DNA from: Cyclobacterium amurskyense
GTDB taxonomy: Bacteria > Bacteroidota > Bacteroidia > Cytophagales > Cyclobacteriaceae
Length of the DNA: 64,000 nucleotides
Direction: 5' to 3'
NCBI RefSeq assembly: GCF_001050135.1
Contig: NZ_CP012040.1
Location: 5,597,001 to 5,661,000 of the forward strand
Shown: positions 36,983 to 46,922 of the stretch, piece by piece
How positions within the stretch are numbered: the stretch's first letter is position 1
Layout of the letters: each line of letters opens with the position of its first letter
The notes under the pieces: generated by a model
The model's database searches: none
What the model saw: only the letters and a program-made list of their open reading frames with translations
Told to the model about the DNA's origin: nothing
Program-made: the position numbers and the translations under genes

Positions 36983-39772
36983 TCAATCTGCACTTAACTC
37001 ATACTTTAAATTTTTCCCCTTTTCTATTGCCGGAAGACCTTCTGTCATCCACAGGGGTGCTTTCTCTCCTTTAAGGTAATGGTCAAAAAATTGAGACAAT
37101 CGAATACTCAAATCTTTTTTATTCTTTCTCTCTTTCAAGTTATGGTCTTCCCCATTGTAAACCAATAACCAAGAAGGAACATTGTTTCTCTTTAAGGCCA
37201 TAAAAAACTCAATGCCTTGGTACCAAGGAACTGCACCATCCTTATCATTGTGCATAATCAAAACAGGCGTCTTCACCCTATCCGTAAAGAATAAAGGAGA
37301 ATTCTCAATATAATACAATGGCTTCTCCCAAAGAGTGCCCCCAATCCTTGATTGGGTTTGTTCATATTGAAACATGCGGCTCATACCAGTCCCCCAACGA
37401 ATACCACCATAGGCAGAGGTCATATTTACAACCGGAGCACCAGCACCTGCCGCTTTAAACATATTGGTCTGAGTAACGATATAAGCCACTTGATAACCTC
37501 CCCAACTTTGCCCTTGAATACCAATATTGTCTTTACCTACAAAACCTTTTGCCACCATGGCCTGAACACCGGGTACAATACAGTCAAAAGCGCTAGGCCC
37601 AGGCAAGCCTATTTTGTATTTTATATCAGGTACAAAAACCAAGTACTCATTGCTCACGAAATAAGGAATATTGATAATTGATGCCGATGGAACAGGGGAA
37701 TAGTACTGAGGTAAGGCATCCGATCTTCGCTCATAAAAATACACCATCATTGGGTATTTCTTTTCCGGGTTAAAGTTTTCTGGTTTAAAAAGCAATCCAT
37801 TCATGCTATCACCTTCACTGGTCAAATAGTCTACCAATTCTACATCTCCCCAGTTAATCTCTTCCTGCTGTTTATTTATTTGGGATAGGCGCTCTTCTTT
37901 ATGAAATCCAGTAGTAGCATAATATACATCCGGGCTGGATTTAAATGTTGACTTTTGATAAATGTATCGTTTTTTACTTTCTGCTACTTTTAAACCATTA
38001 TAAGATGCAGGCCCAAAAACAAGGGCTTTGGGTTTATGATTACCTTTCCAATCCCCCAGAAAAAAACCACTGTTTTTGGTTGTATTTTCAAACCCCTTTA
38101 ACACCATGTCCTCACTTAAATCGTAATAATCCTTTTCAGGATCTAAATTCATTAAGCGAAAAGTCATTTTATTGTTCTCCTTATTTTCTCTGGTAAGATT
38201 TTTGGCTTTGTTAAGGTCAAAAGGATCTATTTTCCATACATCAAACCGATCATAAACTAGAAAGTGCTCATCATTAGCAGTCCAGCCTGGGCTACCATAA
38301 CTCCCTGGCAAAGAAGGGCTGTCATGCAACTCATTAAACATGGCCTCCTTAATTCCCGAAGTCAATGAAATTCTCTCTTTACTTTCCAGATGAATGGCCT
38401 GCCAAGAACTATCAGGAGCATTGTACCAATAAACAAACTTACCAGCAGGAGAAAGTTTCGGATTACCGATTACCTCATTGGCCAATAAATGAACCTCACC
38501 TGTATACAAGTTAATACTACTAAGGTCCTCTGCTATCTGAATATCCCAGCTATATGCTCTTCGATAATGGTCATCGTTCCTTATTATGGCCCAATTCCCT
38601 TTTTTAAACCTATTGAAATGAATTTGACTACTTTTAGTGTCTTTATAAACTTGTATTTTATCAGAGTTAATTTGATAAACTGCTACTTGACTTTCTTTTT
38701 CTTTATCCTTCAAATTCTTTAACTGCATTGGCTGGATTTCTTTGTCTTGCCAACCCCAAATATCCAGACTGACTCTCTCTTCCTCCAAAATACTAGTATC
38801 GGCTTCATAAGCGTATTTTTCAGGCGATGGATTCCATCCGAAAAACAAAAGTTCTCCAGAATTAGAGAAAGATGGTGAAAAGTGCTCGCTAATTTTATTG
38901 TCTAACTGATCAGGAATATTCTCCCAGGATTTCAAGTCTCCCTCAGCCCCCAGAAAATACAATTGAAAACCTTTCTCCTCTTCTTTTTCCTCAGTGGCAC
39001 TTCCCAAAAAAGCGAATTTCTCAGCATCAGATGAAAAAACAGGTGATTTGAAACTTGTCAAGTGATCTACAAGGATGTTTTCATTACCAGTCTCTAAATT
39101 AAGGATAGAGACCATTTTTGATTTGTCAATTTCAGCATCCCCTACTTTGACCAAAAACATTTTTTGACCATCATCGGAAAAACCATAATCCAATACCTTC
39201 TCAAACGTAAAGGACTTCTCATCAGCAAAATTATTTACAGTTAAATTAAAAGATTTATCCTCCGCCTTAGATTTTTTCACCTCATTATAACTGGTATCCT
39301 TTTCTATTTTTACAGATGTATGATAAGCATACCATGTTTTCACTTTTTTCGGCACCTTAACCCCACTTACTTCAGGCACCTTTGTTTTTTCACCACTTTT
39401 CAGGTTAACCAATAACAAGCTGTCTTTGGGAAAATCCTCTTTGTCTACTTTTCTAAGTTTAAGTTGCCTTAAACTGTCTTTTTCAGGACTTATCAACCCC
39501 AATAACCATTGGCTTTTTTCAGAAAATGAGGTTTGAGATGCTCTTGGAACAATGATTTTCTGCTTATTTCCGGAAGTATTGCTCAATTGAAGCCTTCCAT
39601 CCCCATCCTGAAGGGAAATTTCTATAGCCACCCATTCTCCATTTTTGGAAAATTTCTTATTCGAAATTGATTCCCAGGAGTCATAATCCTGGTGTGACAA
39701 TGATCTTTTCGTTTGTTGAGCGGCAACATTGAATGCCAAAAACAGAAAAATAATTAATGTATAAAATCTCAA
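36983..39772 (-). CDS. Secreted S9 (prolyl oligopeptidase-family) peptidase
   Basis: A 929-residue serine peptidase. A Sec signal (1-18, NVAAQQ) is followed by a long beta-propeller region (about 25-640) and an alpha/beta-hydrolase domain (about 650-920). The catalytic triad can be read: Ser756 in GQSWGGYQ, Asp845 in NDKDGAVPW and His877 in GEDHNL. It should act in the periplasm or outside the cell on peptides. The gene stands alone on the minus strand, with no same-strand neighbour close enough for an operon. Confidence 0.92.
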   Translation of the reverse strand: MRFYTLIIFLFLAFNVAAQQTKRSLSHQDYDSWESISNKKFSKNGEWVAIEISLQDGDGRLQLSNTSGNKQKIIVPRASQTSFSEKSQWLLGLISPEKDSLRQLKLRKVDKEDFPKDSLLLVNLKSGEKTKVPEVSGVKVPKKVKTWYAYHTSVKIEKDTSYNEVKKSKAEDKSFNLTVNNFADEKSFTFEKVLDYGFSDDGQKMFLVKVGDAEIDKSKMVSILNLETGNENILVDHLTSFKSPVFSSDAEKFAFLGSATEEKEEEKGFQLYFLGAEGDLKSWENIPDQLDNKISEHFSPSFSNSGELLFFGWNPSPEKYAYEADTSILEEERVSLDIWGWQDKEIQPMQLKNLKDKEKESQVAVYQINSDKIQVYKDTKSSQIHFNRFKKGNWAIIRNDDHYRRAYSWDIQIAEDLSSINLYTGEVHLLANEVIGNPKLSPAGKFVYWYNAPDSSWQAIHLESKERISLTSGIKEAMFNELHDSPSLPGSYGSPGWTANDEHFLVYDRFDVWKIDPFDLNKAKNLTRENKENNKMTFRLMNLDPEKDYYDLSEDMVLKGFENTTKNSGFFLGDWKGNHKPKALVFGPASYNGLKVAESKKRYIYQKSTFKSSPDVYYATTGFHKEERLSQINKQQEEINWGDVELVDYLTSEGDSMNGLLFKPENFNPEKKYPMMVYFYERRSDALPQYYSPVPSASIINIPYFVSNEYLVFVPDIKYKIGLPGPSAFDCIVPGVQAMVAKGFVGKDNIGIQGQSWGGYQVAYIVTQTNMFKAAGAGAPVVNMTSAYGGIRWGTGMSRMFQYEQTQSRIGGTLWEKPLYYIENSPLFFTDRVKTPVLIMHNDKDGAVPWYQGIEFFMALKRNNVPSWLLVYNGEDHNLKERKNKKDLSIRLSQFFDHYLKGEKAPLWMTEGLPAIEKGKNLKYELSAD

Positions 39773-40197
39773 ACCTTTAGTCTTTAAATTTAAACTTTTA
39801 AACTTCGAAGATAATCTTTTCCATAATCCTTAGGGTAAAAAATGAAACTTTTAAATAAAGCAGCAAGAAACCTTAAAATTAAAAAATTTAGACATAATTA
39901 AAATCAGGCATGTTAGCAAAGTAAGCAGTAATCCTAACCGCTCACCTTCCGCGTCAGCTTTTAGCCTTTCAAATCAAATTTAAACCAATAGTCACCTGCA
40001 TTATTTGGGACTACCTAATAGGATTTTTTATTTAGTATGCAATTAATATCTTTTTAAAATTAGTATAATTACAAGCTATAGGATATCCAGCGGAGGCATT
40101 TCTTATTTATAAAAAGAAAAATAGTCTTTAAATTCTTTGACAATTTAATAATTTAACCAGATCTTTATTTTGGAATCAACAATTAACTTATTGAAAA
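39773..40197. other. Intergenic region between divergent genes
   Basis: About 425 AT-rich bases between the divergent S9 peptidase and Lrp/AsnC genes. It must hold both promoters. An ATTTTGG element 23 bases before the Lrp start is near the -7 consensus but lacks a well-spaced partner. No RNA gene or repeat could be supported. Confidence 0.35.
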
Positions 40198-40671
40198 ATG
40201 GACAAAATTTTAGATATTGACAATGTAGACCTCAAAATTATATCTTTACTCAATAAAGATGCCAAAACCCCATATACAGAAATAGCTAAAAAAGTATTCG
40301 TTTCTTCAGGAACTGTTCATGTTCGAATGAGGAAATTGGAAGATTTGGGAGTGGTGAAGAGTGCTACATTGAACATAGATTTTTCAAAATTGGGATATGA
40401 TATTTCTGCCTTCCTTGGTATTTATTTGGAAAAAAGCTCCCTTTACGATACTGTTATTGAAAAGTTAAAAGATATTTCAGAAGTTATAAACGCTTATTAT
40501 ACAACAGGAAATTATAGTATTTTTGCGAAAATAATATGCAAGGACACCAACCATTTGAGAGAAGTTTTGAACAAAATTCAATTGGTAGAAGGTATTGATA
40601 GGACGGAAACGCTTATCGTATTGGAGGAAAGTATCAATAGACCAATCCATCTTGTAACAGACAAAAAATAG
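40198..40671 (+). CDS. Lrp/AsnC-family transcriptional regulator
   Basis: A 157-residue regulator with an N-terminal winged helix-turn-helix (VDLKIISLLNKDAKTPYTEI; KKVFVSSGTVHVRMRKLEDL, about residues 8-60) and a C-terminal RAM/AsnC ligand-binding domain (ISAFLGIYLEKSS; YYTTGNYSIFAKIIC). Such proteins sense amino acids or act as global regulators. Its target is not evident. The suf operon starts 252 bases downstream on the same strand, but a terminator-like hairpin lies between them. Confidence 0.92.
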   Translation: MDKILDIDNVDLKIISLLNKDAKTPYTEIAKKVFVSSGTVHVRMRKLEDLGVVKSATLNIDFSKLGYDISAFLGIYLEKSSLYDTVIEKLKDISEVINAYYTTGNYSIFAKIICKDTNHLREVLNKIQLVEGIDRTETLIVLEESINRPIHLVTDKK

Positions 40672-40693
40672 GGTAAATTTAGTTATTAAGATT

Positions 40694-40724
40694 AAATCTA
40701 AATAAAAAATATATTTAGATTTTT
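40694..40724 (+). terminator. Intrinsic terminator after the Lrp/AsnC gene
   Basis: A perfect 11-base A/T-rich stem (AAATCTAAATA at 40694-40704, complement at 40712-40722) with a 7-base loop is followed by Ts. It lies 23 bases after the stop. Confidence 0.6.
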
Positions 40725-40878
40725 GTATAATGTATATGGTTTTTTTAATATTTACCTTTTTAACTAGCAGTAATTTTTTTATATTATTTTATTGATATTC
40801 AACAGGTTAACTACTGATTTTAATAAAATTTCATTTAATTCCCTTCCTTTTAGAACAATAAAAAATAGATTAATGTTA

Positions 40879-40886
40879 TATATTTG
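40879..40886 (+). promoter_or_regulatory. Candidate -7 box of the suf operon
   Basis: TATATTTG matches the Bacteroidota TAnnTTTG -7 consensus, 37 bases before the sufB start. No clear TTG -33 element is seen at the normal spacing. Confidence 0.45.
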
Positions 40887-40923
40887 TGGATCAAAATATA
40901 ATTAGTCTAAATAACTCTTTTTT

Positions 40924-42369
40924 ATGAGCAAGGACAATGAAATCTTAGAAGAATTAACCTCCAGAGAATATGAACACGGATGGTCAGTAGATTACGAAGC
41001 TGATGAGGCTCCTATTGGCCTTAACGAAAACATCATTCGGTGGATTTCTTCCAAAAAAGAAGAGCCTAAATGGCTTTTGGATTGGCGTCTCAAAGCTTTT
41101 GAACAGTGGAGAAAAATGGATGAGCCTACTTGGGCAAATGTTCATTACCCTAAATTAGACCTTCAAGCATTGAGGTACTATTCCGCTCCAAAACAAAAAA
41201 GCAAATCCAAAAACATTAGCGATATAGATCCCGAGCTTTTGAAAATCTACGAAAGGTTGGGCATCTCTTTGAATGAGCAAAAAAGACTGCAAGGAATTGC
41301 AGTAGACGTGGTGTTGGATTCAGTATCTGTTGGAACTACTTTCAAGGATACACTTTCCAAGTTGGGTGTGATTTTTTGTTCATTTAGTGAAGCAGTTGCA
41401 GAACATCCGGATTTGGTTAAAAAATACCTGGGCTCTGTTGTCCCTGCAACGGACAACTACTACGCGGCGCTAAATGCTGCTGTATTCTCTGATGGTTCGT
41501 TTTGCTATATACCTAAAGGGGTACGTTGCCCAATGGAACTTTCAACCTATTTCAGGATTAACGCAGCCAATACAGGGCAGTTTGAGAGAACGTTAATTGT
41601 AGCAGAAGATGAATCTTATGTCTCTTATCTTGAAGGATGTACCGCCCCACAAAGGGACGAGAACCAACTTCATGCGGCAGTAGTTGAAATATATGCAGCA
41701 AAAAATGCTGAAGTAAAATATTCAACTGTTCAAAACTGGTATCCTGGTGATAAAAACGGCAAGGGTGGAATTTACAATTTTGTAACCAAAAGAGGTATTT
41801 GTGCAGGAGACAATTCCAAAATATCTTGGACGCAGGTAGAAACAGGATCTGCGGTGACTTGGAAATACCCTTCTTGTATACTTAAAGGTGACAATTCTAT
41901 AGGTGAATTTTATTCTGTAGCAGTAACGAACAACTACCAACAAGCGGATACAGGTACCAAGATGATACATATTGGTAAAAACACCCGTTCAAGGATTGTA
42001 TCTAAGGGAATTTCTGCTGGAAAATCACAAAATTCATACAGAGGTCAGGTTCAGGTAATGAAACGTGCCACCAACTCAAGGAACTTCTCTCAATGTGACT
42101 CTCTTCTTATGGGTGACAAATGTGGAGCACATACATTCCCATATATAGACATACAAAATCCTTCTGCGAAAGTAGAACATGAAGCAACAACTTCTAAAAT
42201 TGGAGAAGATCAGATTTTCTATTGTAACCAAAGAGGAATAAGCTCTGAGGATGCAGTTGCACTTATCGTAAATGGATATGCCAAAGAAGTATTGAATCAA
42301 CTCCCTATGGAGTTTGCGGTTGAAGCTCAGAAACTTTTGGCTCTTACACTAGAAGGAAGCGTAGGTTAA
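40924..42369 (+). CDS. sufB: Fe-S cluster assembly protein SufB
   Basis: A 481-residue SufB, the scaffold subunit of the SufBCD complex on which cytosolic Fe-S clusters form. Recognisable segments include GTTFKDTLSKLGVIFCSFSE, DGSFCYIPKGVRCPMELSTY, LEGCTAPQRDENQLHAAVVE and the C-terminal SSEDAVALIVNGYAKEVL. Length is normal. It is the first gene of a plus-strand operon sufB-C-D-S-E-T-bacilliredoxin, with sufC 12 bases downstream. Confidence 0.96.
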   Translation: MSKDNEILEELTSREYEHGWSVDYEADEAPIGLNENIIRWISSKKEEPKWLLDWRLKAFEQWRKMDEPTWANVHYPKLDLQALRYYSAPKQKSKSKNISDIDPELLKIYERLGISLNEQKRLQGIAVDVVLDSVSVGTTFKDTLSKLGVIFCSFSEAVAEHPDLVKKYLGSVVPATDNYYAALNAAVFSDGSFCYIPKGVRCPMELSTYFRINAANTGQFERTLIVAEDESYVSYLEGCTAPQRDENQLHAAVVEIYAAKNAEVKYSTVQNWYPGDKNGKGGIYNFVTKRGICAGDNSKISWTQVETGSAVTWKYPSCILKGDNSIGEFYSVAVTNNYQQADTGTKMIHIGKNTRSRIVSKGISAGKSQNSYRGQVQVMKRATNSRNFSQCDSLLMGDKCGAHTFPYIDIQNPSAKVEHEATTSKIGEDQIFYCNQRGISSEDAVALIVNGYAKEVLNQLPMEFAVEAQKLLALTLEGSVG

Positions 42370-42381
42370 AAAATTAAAAAA

Positions 42382-43143
42382 ATGTTATCAATAAAAAATT
42401 TACACGCTGCAATCGAAGGCAGCCCGATATTGAATGGTATTAATCTTGAGATTAAACCAGGAGAAGTACATGCCATCATGGGGCCCAATGGGTCTGGAAA
42501 ATCAACCTTAGCTTCTGTACTAGCTGGACGTGAAGAGTATGAAGTAACCGAAGGTTCTGTTACTTTCAAAAACAAAGACATCTTAGAGCTTAGTCCAGAA
42601 GATAGAGCAAGGGAAGGTATTTTTCTTGCTTTTCAGTATCCGGTTGAAATACCAGGTGTTAGCTCTACAAACTTCTTAAGAACTGCTGTAAATCAGGTAA
42701 GGGAATACAGAGGCCAAGCACCTTTAGACGCAGTGAAATTTCTTTCTTTAATGAAAGAAAAAATGAAGTTGGTGGAAATAGACCAAAAGCTATTAAGTAG
42801 GGCTTTGAACGAAGGTTTTTCCGGTGGTGAAAAGAAGAAAAATGAAATTTTTCAGATGGCCATGTTGGAACCGACACTTTCTATTTTGGATGAAACAGAT
42901 TCAGGATTGGATATCGATGCGCTTAAAGTAGTGGCAAATGGTGTTAATCAACTTAAATCTAAGGACAACGCAACCATTGTGGTAACTCACTACCAACGTT
43001 TGCTGGATTATATTGTCCCTGATTTCGTGCATGTATTGTACAAAGGACAAATTGTAAAATCTGGTACAAAAGAATTGGCCCTTGAACTTGAAGCCAAAGG
43101 TTACGACTGGATCAAGGAAGAAGTATCAGGAGCAAAGGTTTAA
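42382..43143 (+). CDS. sufC: Fe-S cluster assembly ATPase SufC
   Basis: A 253-residue ABC-type ATPase. It has Walker A GPNGSGKST (residues 34-42), signature FSGGEKKKNE and Walker B LSILDETDSGLDIDAL. The Asp-Glu-Thr in Walker B and the KKKNE after the signature are typical of SufC rather than transport ATPases. It drives conformational change of the SufBCD scaffold. It lies 12 bases after sufB and 25 bases before sufD. Confidence 0.96.
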   Translation: MLSIKNLHAAIEGSPILNGINLEIKPGEVHAIMGPNGSGKSTLASVLAGREEYEVTEGSVTFKNKDILELSPEDRAREGIFLAFQYPVEIPGVSSTNFLRTAVNQVREYRGQAPLDAVKFLSLMKEKMKLVEIDQKLLSRALNEGFSGGEKKKNEIFQMAMLEPTLSILDETDSGLDIDALKVVANGVNQLKSKDNATIVVTHYQRLLDYIVPDFVHVLYKGQIVKSGTKELALELEAKGYDWIKEEVSGAKV

Positions 43144-43168
43144 TTTTAATCCAAGATTTTAATTTCTA

Positions 43169-44476
43169 ATGACAGTATCAACAAAAAATGACCATAAACT
43201 GGTTGAATTATTCCTTTCGAACCAGACGAGTTTAGAAAAATTTAGTCTGTTTAAAGAATTGAAGTCTGCTGCCAAAGCATCTCTGGATAAAACCGGGTTT
43301 CCTACGCTAAAAGAAGAAGAGTATAAGTTCACGAATATCAACAAGCGAATTCTTGATAAGATAAAGAAATTCACTTCACCAAATGCAATAAGTAATATTG
43401 CTGAGGTTCTGGAATCACATCCATTGGTTAATTCACTAGAAGGTTTTAAGCTCATCAGAAACAATGGTGTCTATGAACCTGAATTATCGTCCAATAGCGA
43501 AGGATCATTTACAGTTACTCCTTTTGCTGACTTGAATCAAGAGCAGGCTGAGGAGATTGGCACTATAGAAACTGTAAGCAAAGATCCTTTTACAGCACTC
43601 AATTCTTACTCTTTTGAATCAGGTATTCACATTGAAGTTGCAGATGGTTCAATAATAAAACAACCAATATTATTGGTCGACGTGGTAAGCGCTGATTCAA
43701 TGGGAGAATGTGTACAGCCAAGAACTTACTTCAAAGCAGGCAAAAACAGCCAGGCAACCGTTATAGAAATAACAATCTTCGTTAATGAATCTGCTGTTTT
43801 TCTCAATGAAGTCGGAGAATGGAACATAGATAGCAATGCACACATTCGCCATTATAAACTTCAGAATGGACACAAAAATGAATTAGGCGTAAGCAATACC
43901 AGCTCTAATATAGAGCGAGATGCTACTTTCACATCTGTATTGTTAAGTTTAAGTGGGGATATGTTGAGAAACAACCTAAGCCTTAATCTCAATTCAAGCA
44001 ATTGTGAGGGAAATATGTATGGACTCTATATGTTAAATGGGAAAACCCATGTGGACAACCATACCAATGTAGACCACAAGATGCCGCACTGCGAGTCAAA
44101 TGAACTTTATAAAGGCATTTTAGCAGACCATTCAAGAGGAGTGTTCAATGGTAAAATATTTGTAAGGCAAGATGCGCAAAAGACAAATGCTTTTCAGCAG
44201 AACAACAATATTTTACTGTCTGAAGATGCCATTCTAAATACGAAACCTCAACTTGAAATTTGGGCAGACGATGTGAAATGTTCTCACGGCTGTACTACAG
44301 GCCAACTTGACGAAGAAGCACTCTTTTATCTTCGTGCTAGAGGAATAGGAAAAGAAAGTGCCAAATCCTTATTGCTCTATGCCTTTGCAGGTGAGATACT
44401 AGATAAGATTACGAATTCAACCTTTAAAAATTATTGTGAAGAAATAGTACATGAGCGACTTGGAGGCAGCAATTAA
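43169..44476 (+). CDS. sufD: Fe-S cluster assembly protein SufD
   Basis: A 435-residue SufD, the SufB-related partner in the SufBCD scaffold. The family core is visible: MYGLYMLNGKTHVDNHTNVD, SNELYKGILADHSRGVFNGK, FVRQDAQKTNAFQQNNN, and KCSHGCTTGQLDEEALFYLR. Its 3' end overlaps the sufS start by 26 bases, suggesting coupled translation. Confidence 0.95.
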   Translation: MTVSTKNDHKLVELFLSNQTSLEKFSLFKELKSAAKASLDKTGFPTLKEEEYKFTNINKRILDKIKKFTSPNAISNIAEVLESHPLVNSLEGFKLIRNNGVYEPELSSNSEGSFTVTPFADLNQEQAEEIGTIETVSKDPFTALNSYSFESGIHIEVADGSIIKQPILLVDVVSADSMGECVQPRTYFKAGKNSQATVIEITIFVNESAVFLNEVGEWNIDSNAHIRHYKLQNGHKNELGVSNTSSNIERDATFTSVLLSLSGDMLRNNLSLNLNSSNCEGNMYGLYMLNGKTHVDNHTNVDHKMPHCESNELYKGILADHSRGVFNGKIFVRQDAQKTNAFQQNNNILLSEDAILNTKPQLEIWADDVKCSHGCTTGQLDEEALFYLRARGIGKESAKSLLLYAFAGEILDKITNSTFKNYCEEIVHERLGGSN

Positions 44477-45707
44477 AACAAATTCAGGGATCATAGCTGA
44501 GGAGAAAATCAGAGCACTTTTCCCAATACTTCATCAAGAAGTTAATGGAAAACCTTTGGCCTATTTTGACAATGCTGCTACCACACAAAAGCCGATTCAA
44601 GTTATTGAAGCCTTAAAAAACTATTACGGGGTAGACAATTCTAATATTCATAGAGGAGCTCATACCTTAGCTTCAAGAGCTACAGACTATTTTGAACAGA
44701 CAAGGGAGCTTGTTAAAACCTTTATTAATGCCCCTTCAGTGGAGGAAGTTATTTTCACCAAGGGGACTACAGAAAGCATTAATTTAGTTGCTTCCACCTT
44801 TGGTAGAAAATTTATCAATGCGGGCGATGAGATCATTATCTCTACATTGGAACATCATTCCAATATTGTACCTTGGCAGATGTTATGTGAAGAAAAGGGA
44901 GCAATATTAAAAATAATCCCTATTCATGACAATGGGGAGTTGGATTTGGAGGCTTATAAAAACCTTCTGTCAGACAAAACCAAAATGGTGGCTGTGGTTC
45001 ATGCATCCAATGCTTTGGGTACAATCAACCCTGTAAAGGAAATGATTACACAAGCCCATTCTGTTGGTGCCAAATTTTTACTAGACGGTGCACAGAGTAC
45101 AGCCCATTTAGAGGTAGATGTTCAGGATTTAAACTGTGATTTTCTGGCCTTTTCGGCCCATAAAGTATACGGTCCAACAGGAGTTGGAGTACTCTATGGA
45201 AAGCGGGAGGTTTTAGAAGCCATGCCACCCTATCAGGGAGGAGGTGAAATGATTAAAGAGGTTTCCTTTTCAAAAACTACCTACAATGATATTCCGTATA
45301 AATTTGAAGCGGGAACACCCAATATAGGGGACGTAATAGCTTTCGCCGAAGCCATCAAATTTATCAATCAGCTTGGCAAAGCTGCTATACGAGCTCATGA
45401 AAACCGCCTTTTAGCTCATGCTACAGAAAGCTGTTCTAAAATTAATGGTTTTATTCCAATAGGTACGGCCAAAGATAAAGTCAGTGTACTGAGCTTCGGC
45501 ATAAATAACATTCACCCATTTGATGTGGGAATGATGTTGGATGCCTCCGGTATTGCCGTTAGAACCGGACACCATTGCACCCAACCACTTATGGAGCGGT
45601 TTAATATTGAGGGAACTGTCAGGGCTTCCTTTGCTGTTTACAATACCATGGAAGAAATTGACCGGCTTGTAGAAAGCCTGACTAAAATCTCAAAAAGGAA
45701 AAATTAA
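44451..45707 (+). CDS. sufS: Cysteine desulfurase SufS
   Basis: A 418-residue PLP-dependent cysteine desulfurase (group II, SufS type). It takes sulfur from L-cysteine and passes it to SufE. The PLP lysine is Lys238 in SAHKVYGPTG, and the persulfide-forming cysteine is Cys376 in RTGHHCTQP. AYFDNAATTQKP marks the N-terminus. The start overlaps sufD by 26 bases; there is no later in-frame Met before the conserved region, so the overlap appears real. Its stop shares a base with the sufE start (TAATG). Confidence 0.96.
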   Translation: MSDLEAAIKTNSGIIAEEKIRALFPILHQEVNGKPLAYFDNAATTQKPIQVIEALKNYYGVDNSNIHRGAHTLASRATDYFEQTRELVKTFINAPSVEEVIFTKGTTESINLVASTFGRKFINAGDEIIISTLEHHSNIVPWQMLCEEKGAILKIIPIHDNGELDLEAYKNLLSDKTKMVAVVHASNALGTINPVKEMITQAHSVGAKFLLDGAQSTAHLEVDVQDLNCDFLAFSAHKVYGPTGVGVLYGKREVLEAMPPYQGGGEMIKEVSFSKTTYNDIPYKFEAGTPNIGDVIAFAEAIKFINQLGKAAIRAHENRLLAHATESCSKINGFIPIGTAKDKVSVLSFGINNIHPFDVGMMLDASGIAVRTGHHCTQPLMERFNIEGTVRASFAVYNTMEEIDRLVESLTKISKRKN

Positions 45708-46138
45708 TGGCAGATATCAACGCTATTCAGGAAGAAATCATAAGCGAATTTGAAATTCTGGGTGATGACAAGGAATCAACCATCTACTACATCATGGAGC
45801 TAGGAGACCAATTGGCTGAATTTCCTGAAGAAGAAAAGAAAGAAGACAATATCATCAAAGGGTGTCAATCTAAAGTTTGGTTAACGACTACATTTGAAGA
45901 TGGAAAAGTTCATTTTCATGCTGACTCAAACACTGACATTACCAAAGGTCTAATAAGTTTGCTTATTAGGGTGCTTTCAGGAAGGAAAGCCAGTGAAATA
46001 ATAAATGCGGACCTATATTTTATCGAAAAGATTGGAATGGGTAATATTATTGGTTCACAACGATCAAATGGCTTAACTGCTATGATCAAACAAATGAAGC
46101 TATATGCAATAGCTTATCAAGCCAAAATAAATGCATAA
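45707..46138 (+). CDS. sufE: Sulfur-acceptor protein SufE
   Basis: A 143-residue SufE. The acceptor cysteine is Cys53 in IIKGCQSKVWL. The surrounding fold motifs (DITKGLISLLIRVLSG) are also as expected. It receives sulfur from SufS and passes it to SufBCD. Its start codon overlaps the sufS stop (TAATG), a classic arrangement for equal expression of the two partners. Confidence 0.94.
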   Translation: MADINAIQEEIISEFEILGDDKESTIYYIMELGDQLAEFPEEEKKEDNIIKGCQSKVWLTTTFEDGKVHFHADSNTDITKGLISLLIRVLSGRKASEIINADLYFIEKIGMGNIIGSQRSNGLTAMIKQMKLYAIAYQAKINA

Positions 46139-46145
46139 AACAGCT

Positions 46146-46481
46146 ATGGAGAAAACAGATCAATCAATAGACGATCAAGAAGAGATAAAAAGAAAGGTTG
46201 TCAATGCTATTAAAGAGGTATATGATCCAGAAATTCCAGTAGATGTATATGAGCTTGGTCTTATATATGAAATTACGGTATACCCTGTTAATAACGTATA
46301 TATTCTTATGACGCTAACATCACCCAACTGTCCTGCGGCAGAGTCTATCCCTTCTGAAGTAAAGAGCAGTGTAGCTAATATCGAAGGAGTAAACAATGTT
46401 GAAGTTGAACTTACCTTTGACCCTCCCTATTCTCAAGACATGATGTCGGAGGTAGCAAAGCTTGAATTGGGATTTTTATAG
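46146..46481 (+). CDS. sufT: SufT-like DUF59 (MIP18) Fe-S assembly protein
   Basis: A 111-residue DUF59/MIP18-family protein from the preferred start at 46146 (MEKTDQS). A start at 46131 would overlap sufE by 8 bases and adds five residues. Family motifs are YDPEIPVDVYELGLIYEI and TSPNCPAAESIP with the conserved cysteine. In Suf operons such proteins help Fe-S maturation or transfer to client proteins. It is followed 24 bases later by a bacilliredoxin gene. Confidence 0.9.
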   Translation: MEKTDQSIDDQEEIKRKVVNAIKEVYDPEIPVDVYELGLIYEITVYPVNNVYILMTLTSPNCPAAESIPSEVKSSVANIEGVNNVEVELTFDPPYSQDMMSEVAKLELGFL

Positions 46482-46505
46482 AAAAAACTTATAAACAAAA
46501 AAAAT

Positions 46506-46922
46506 ATGTATCCAGAAGAATTGATTGCGCCAATGCGTGCAGAGCTTACAGAAGCAGGTTTTAAGGAATTCAGGACATCTAAAGATGTCGAAGATCATCT
46601 TAGCGAACACAAAGGAACCACTTTCATCGTTGTGAACTCTGTTTGCGGATGTGCTGCTGGAGCAGCTAGACCAGGAGTTCGAAGTGCTTTGGAGAAAGCT
46701 TCTAAAAAACCTGATGTTTTGGCCACAGTATTTGCAGGCAATGATGCTGAAGCAGTAGCTAAATTCAGAGAATTGGTCCTTCCTTATCCTCCCTCCTCTC
46801 CTGCCATGGCATTGTTTAAAGATGGTGAATTGGTACATTTCATAGAGAGACATCACATTGAAGGTAGAAATGCACAAATGATCGGTGATCATTTGGTAGA
46901 AGTATTTGAACACTTCTGTTAA
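46506..46922 (+). CDS. BrxA/BrxB-family bacilliredoxin
   Basis: A 138-residue thioredoxin-fold protein of the YphP/YqiW (bacilliredoxin) family. The active site is CGC (Cys47-Gly48-Cys49) in VNSVCGCAAGAARPG. In Bacillus these proteins remove bacillithiol from cysteine residues. Here the thiol partner is not shown by the window, though bacillithiol occurs in some Bacteroidota. Its place as the last gene of the suf operon suggests it protects or repairs thiols of Fe-S proteins. A clear terminator follows. Confidence 0.92.
   Translation: MYPEELIAPMRAELTEAGFKEFRTSKDVEDHLSEHKGTTFIVVNSVCGCAAGAARPGVRSALEKASKKPDVLATVFAGNDAEAVAKFRELVLPYPPSSPAMALFKDGELVHFIERHHIEGRNAQMIGDHLVEVFEHFC

Noticed and set aside
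40016..40050. CTAATAGGATTTTTTATTTAGTATGCAAT, similar to repeat ends
   Set aside because: The match is short and interrupted, in AT-rich DNA, and has no conserved core.
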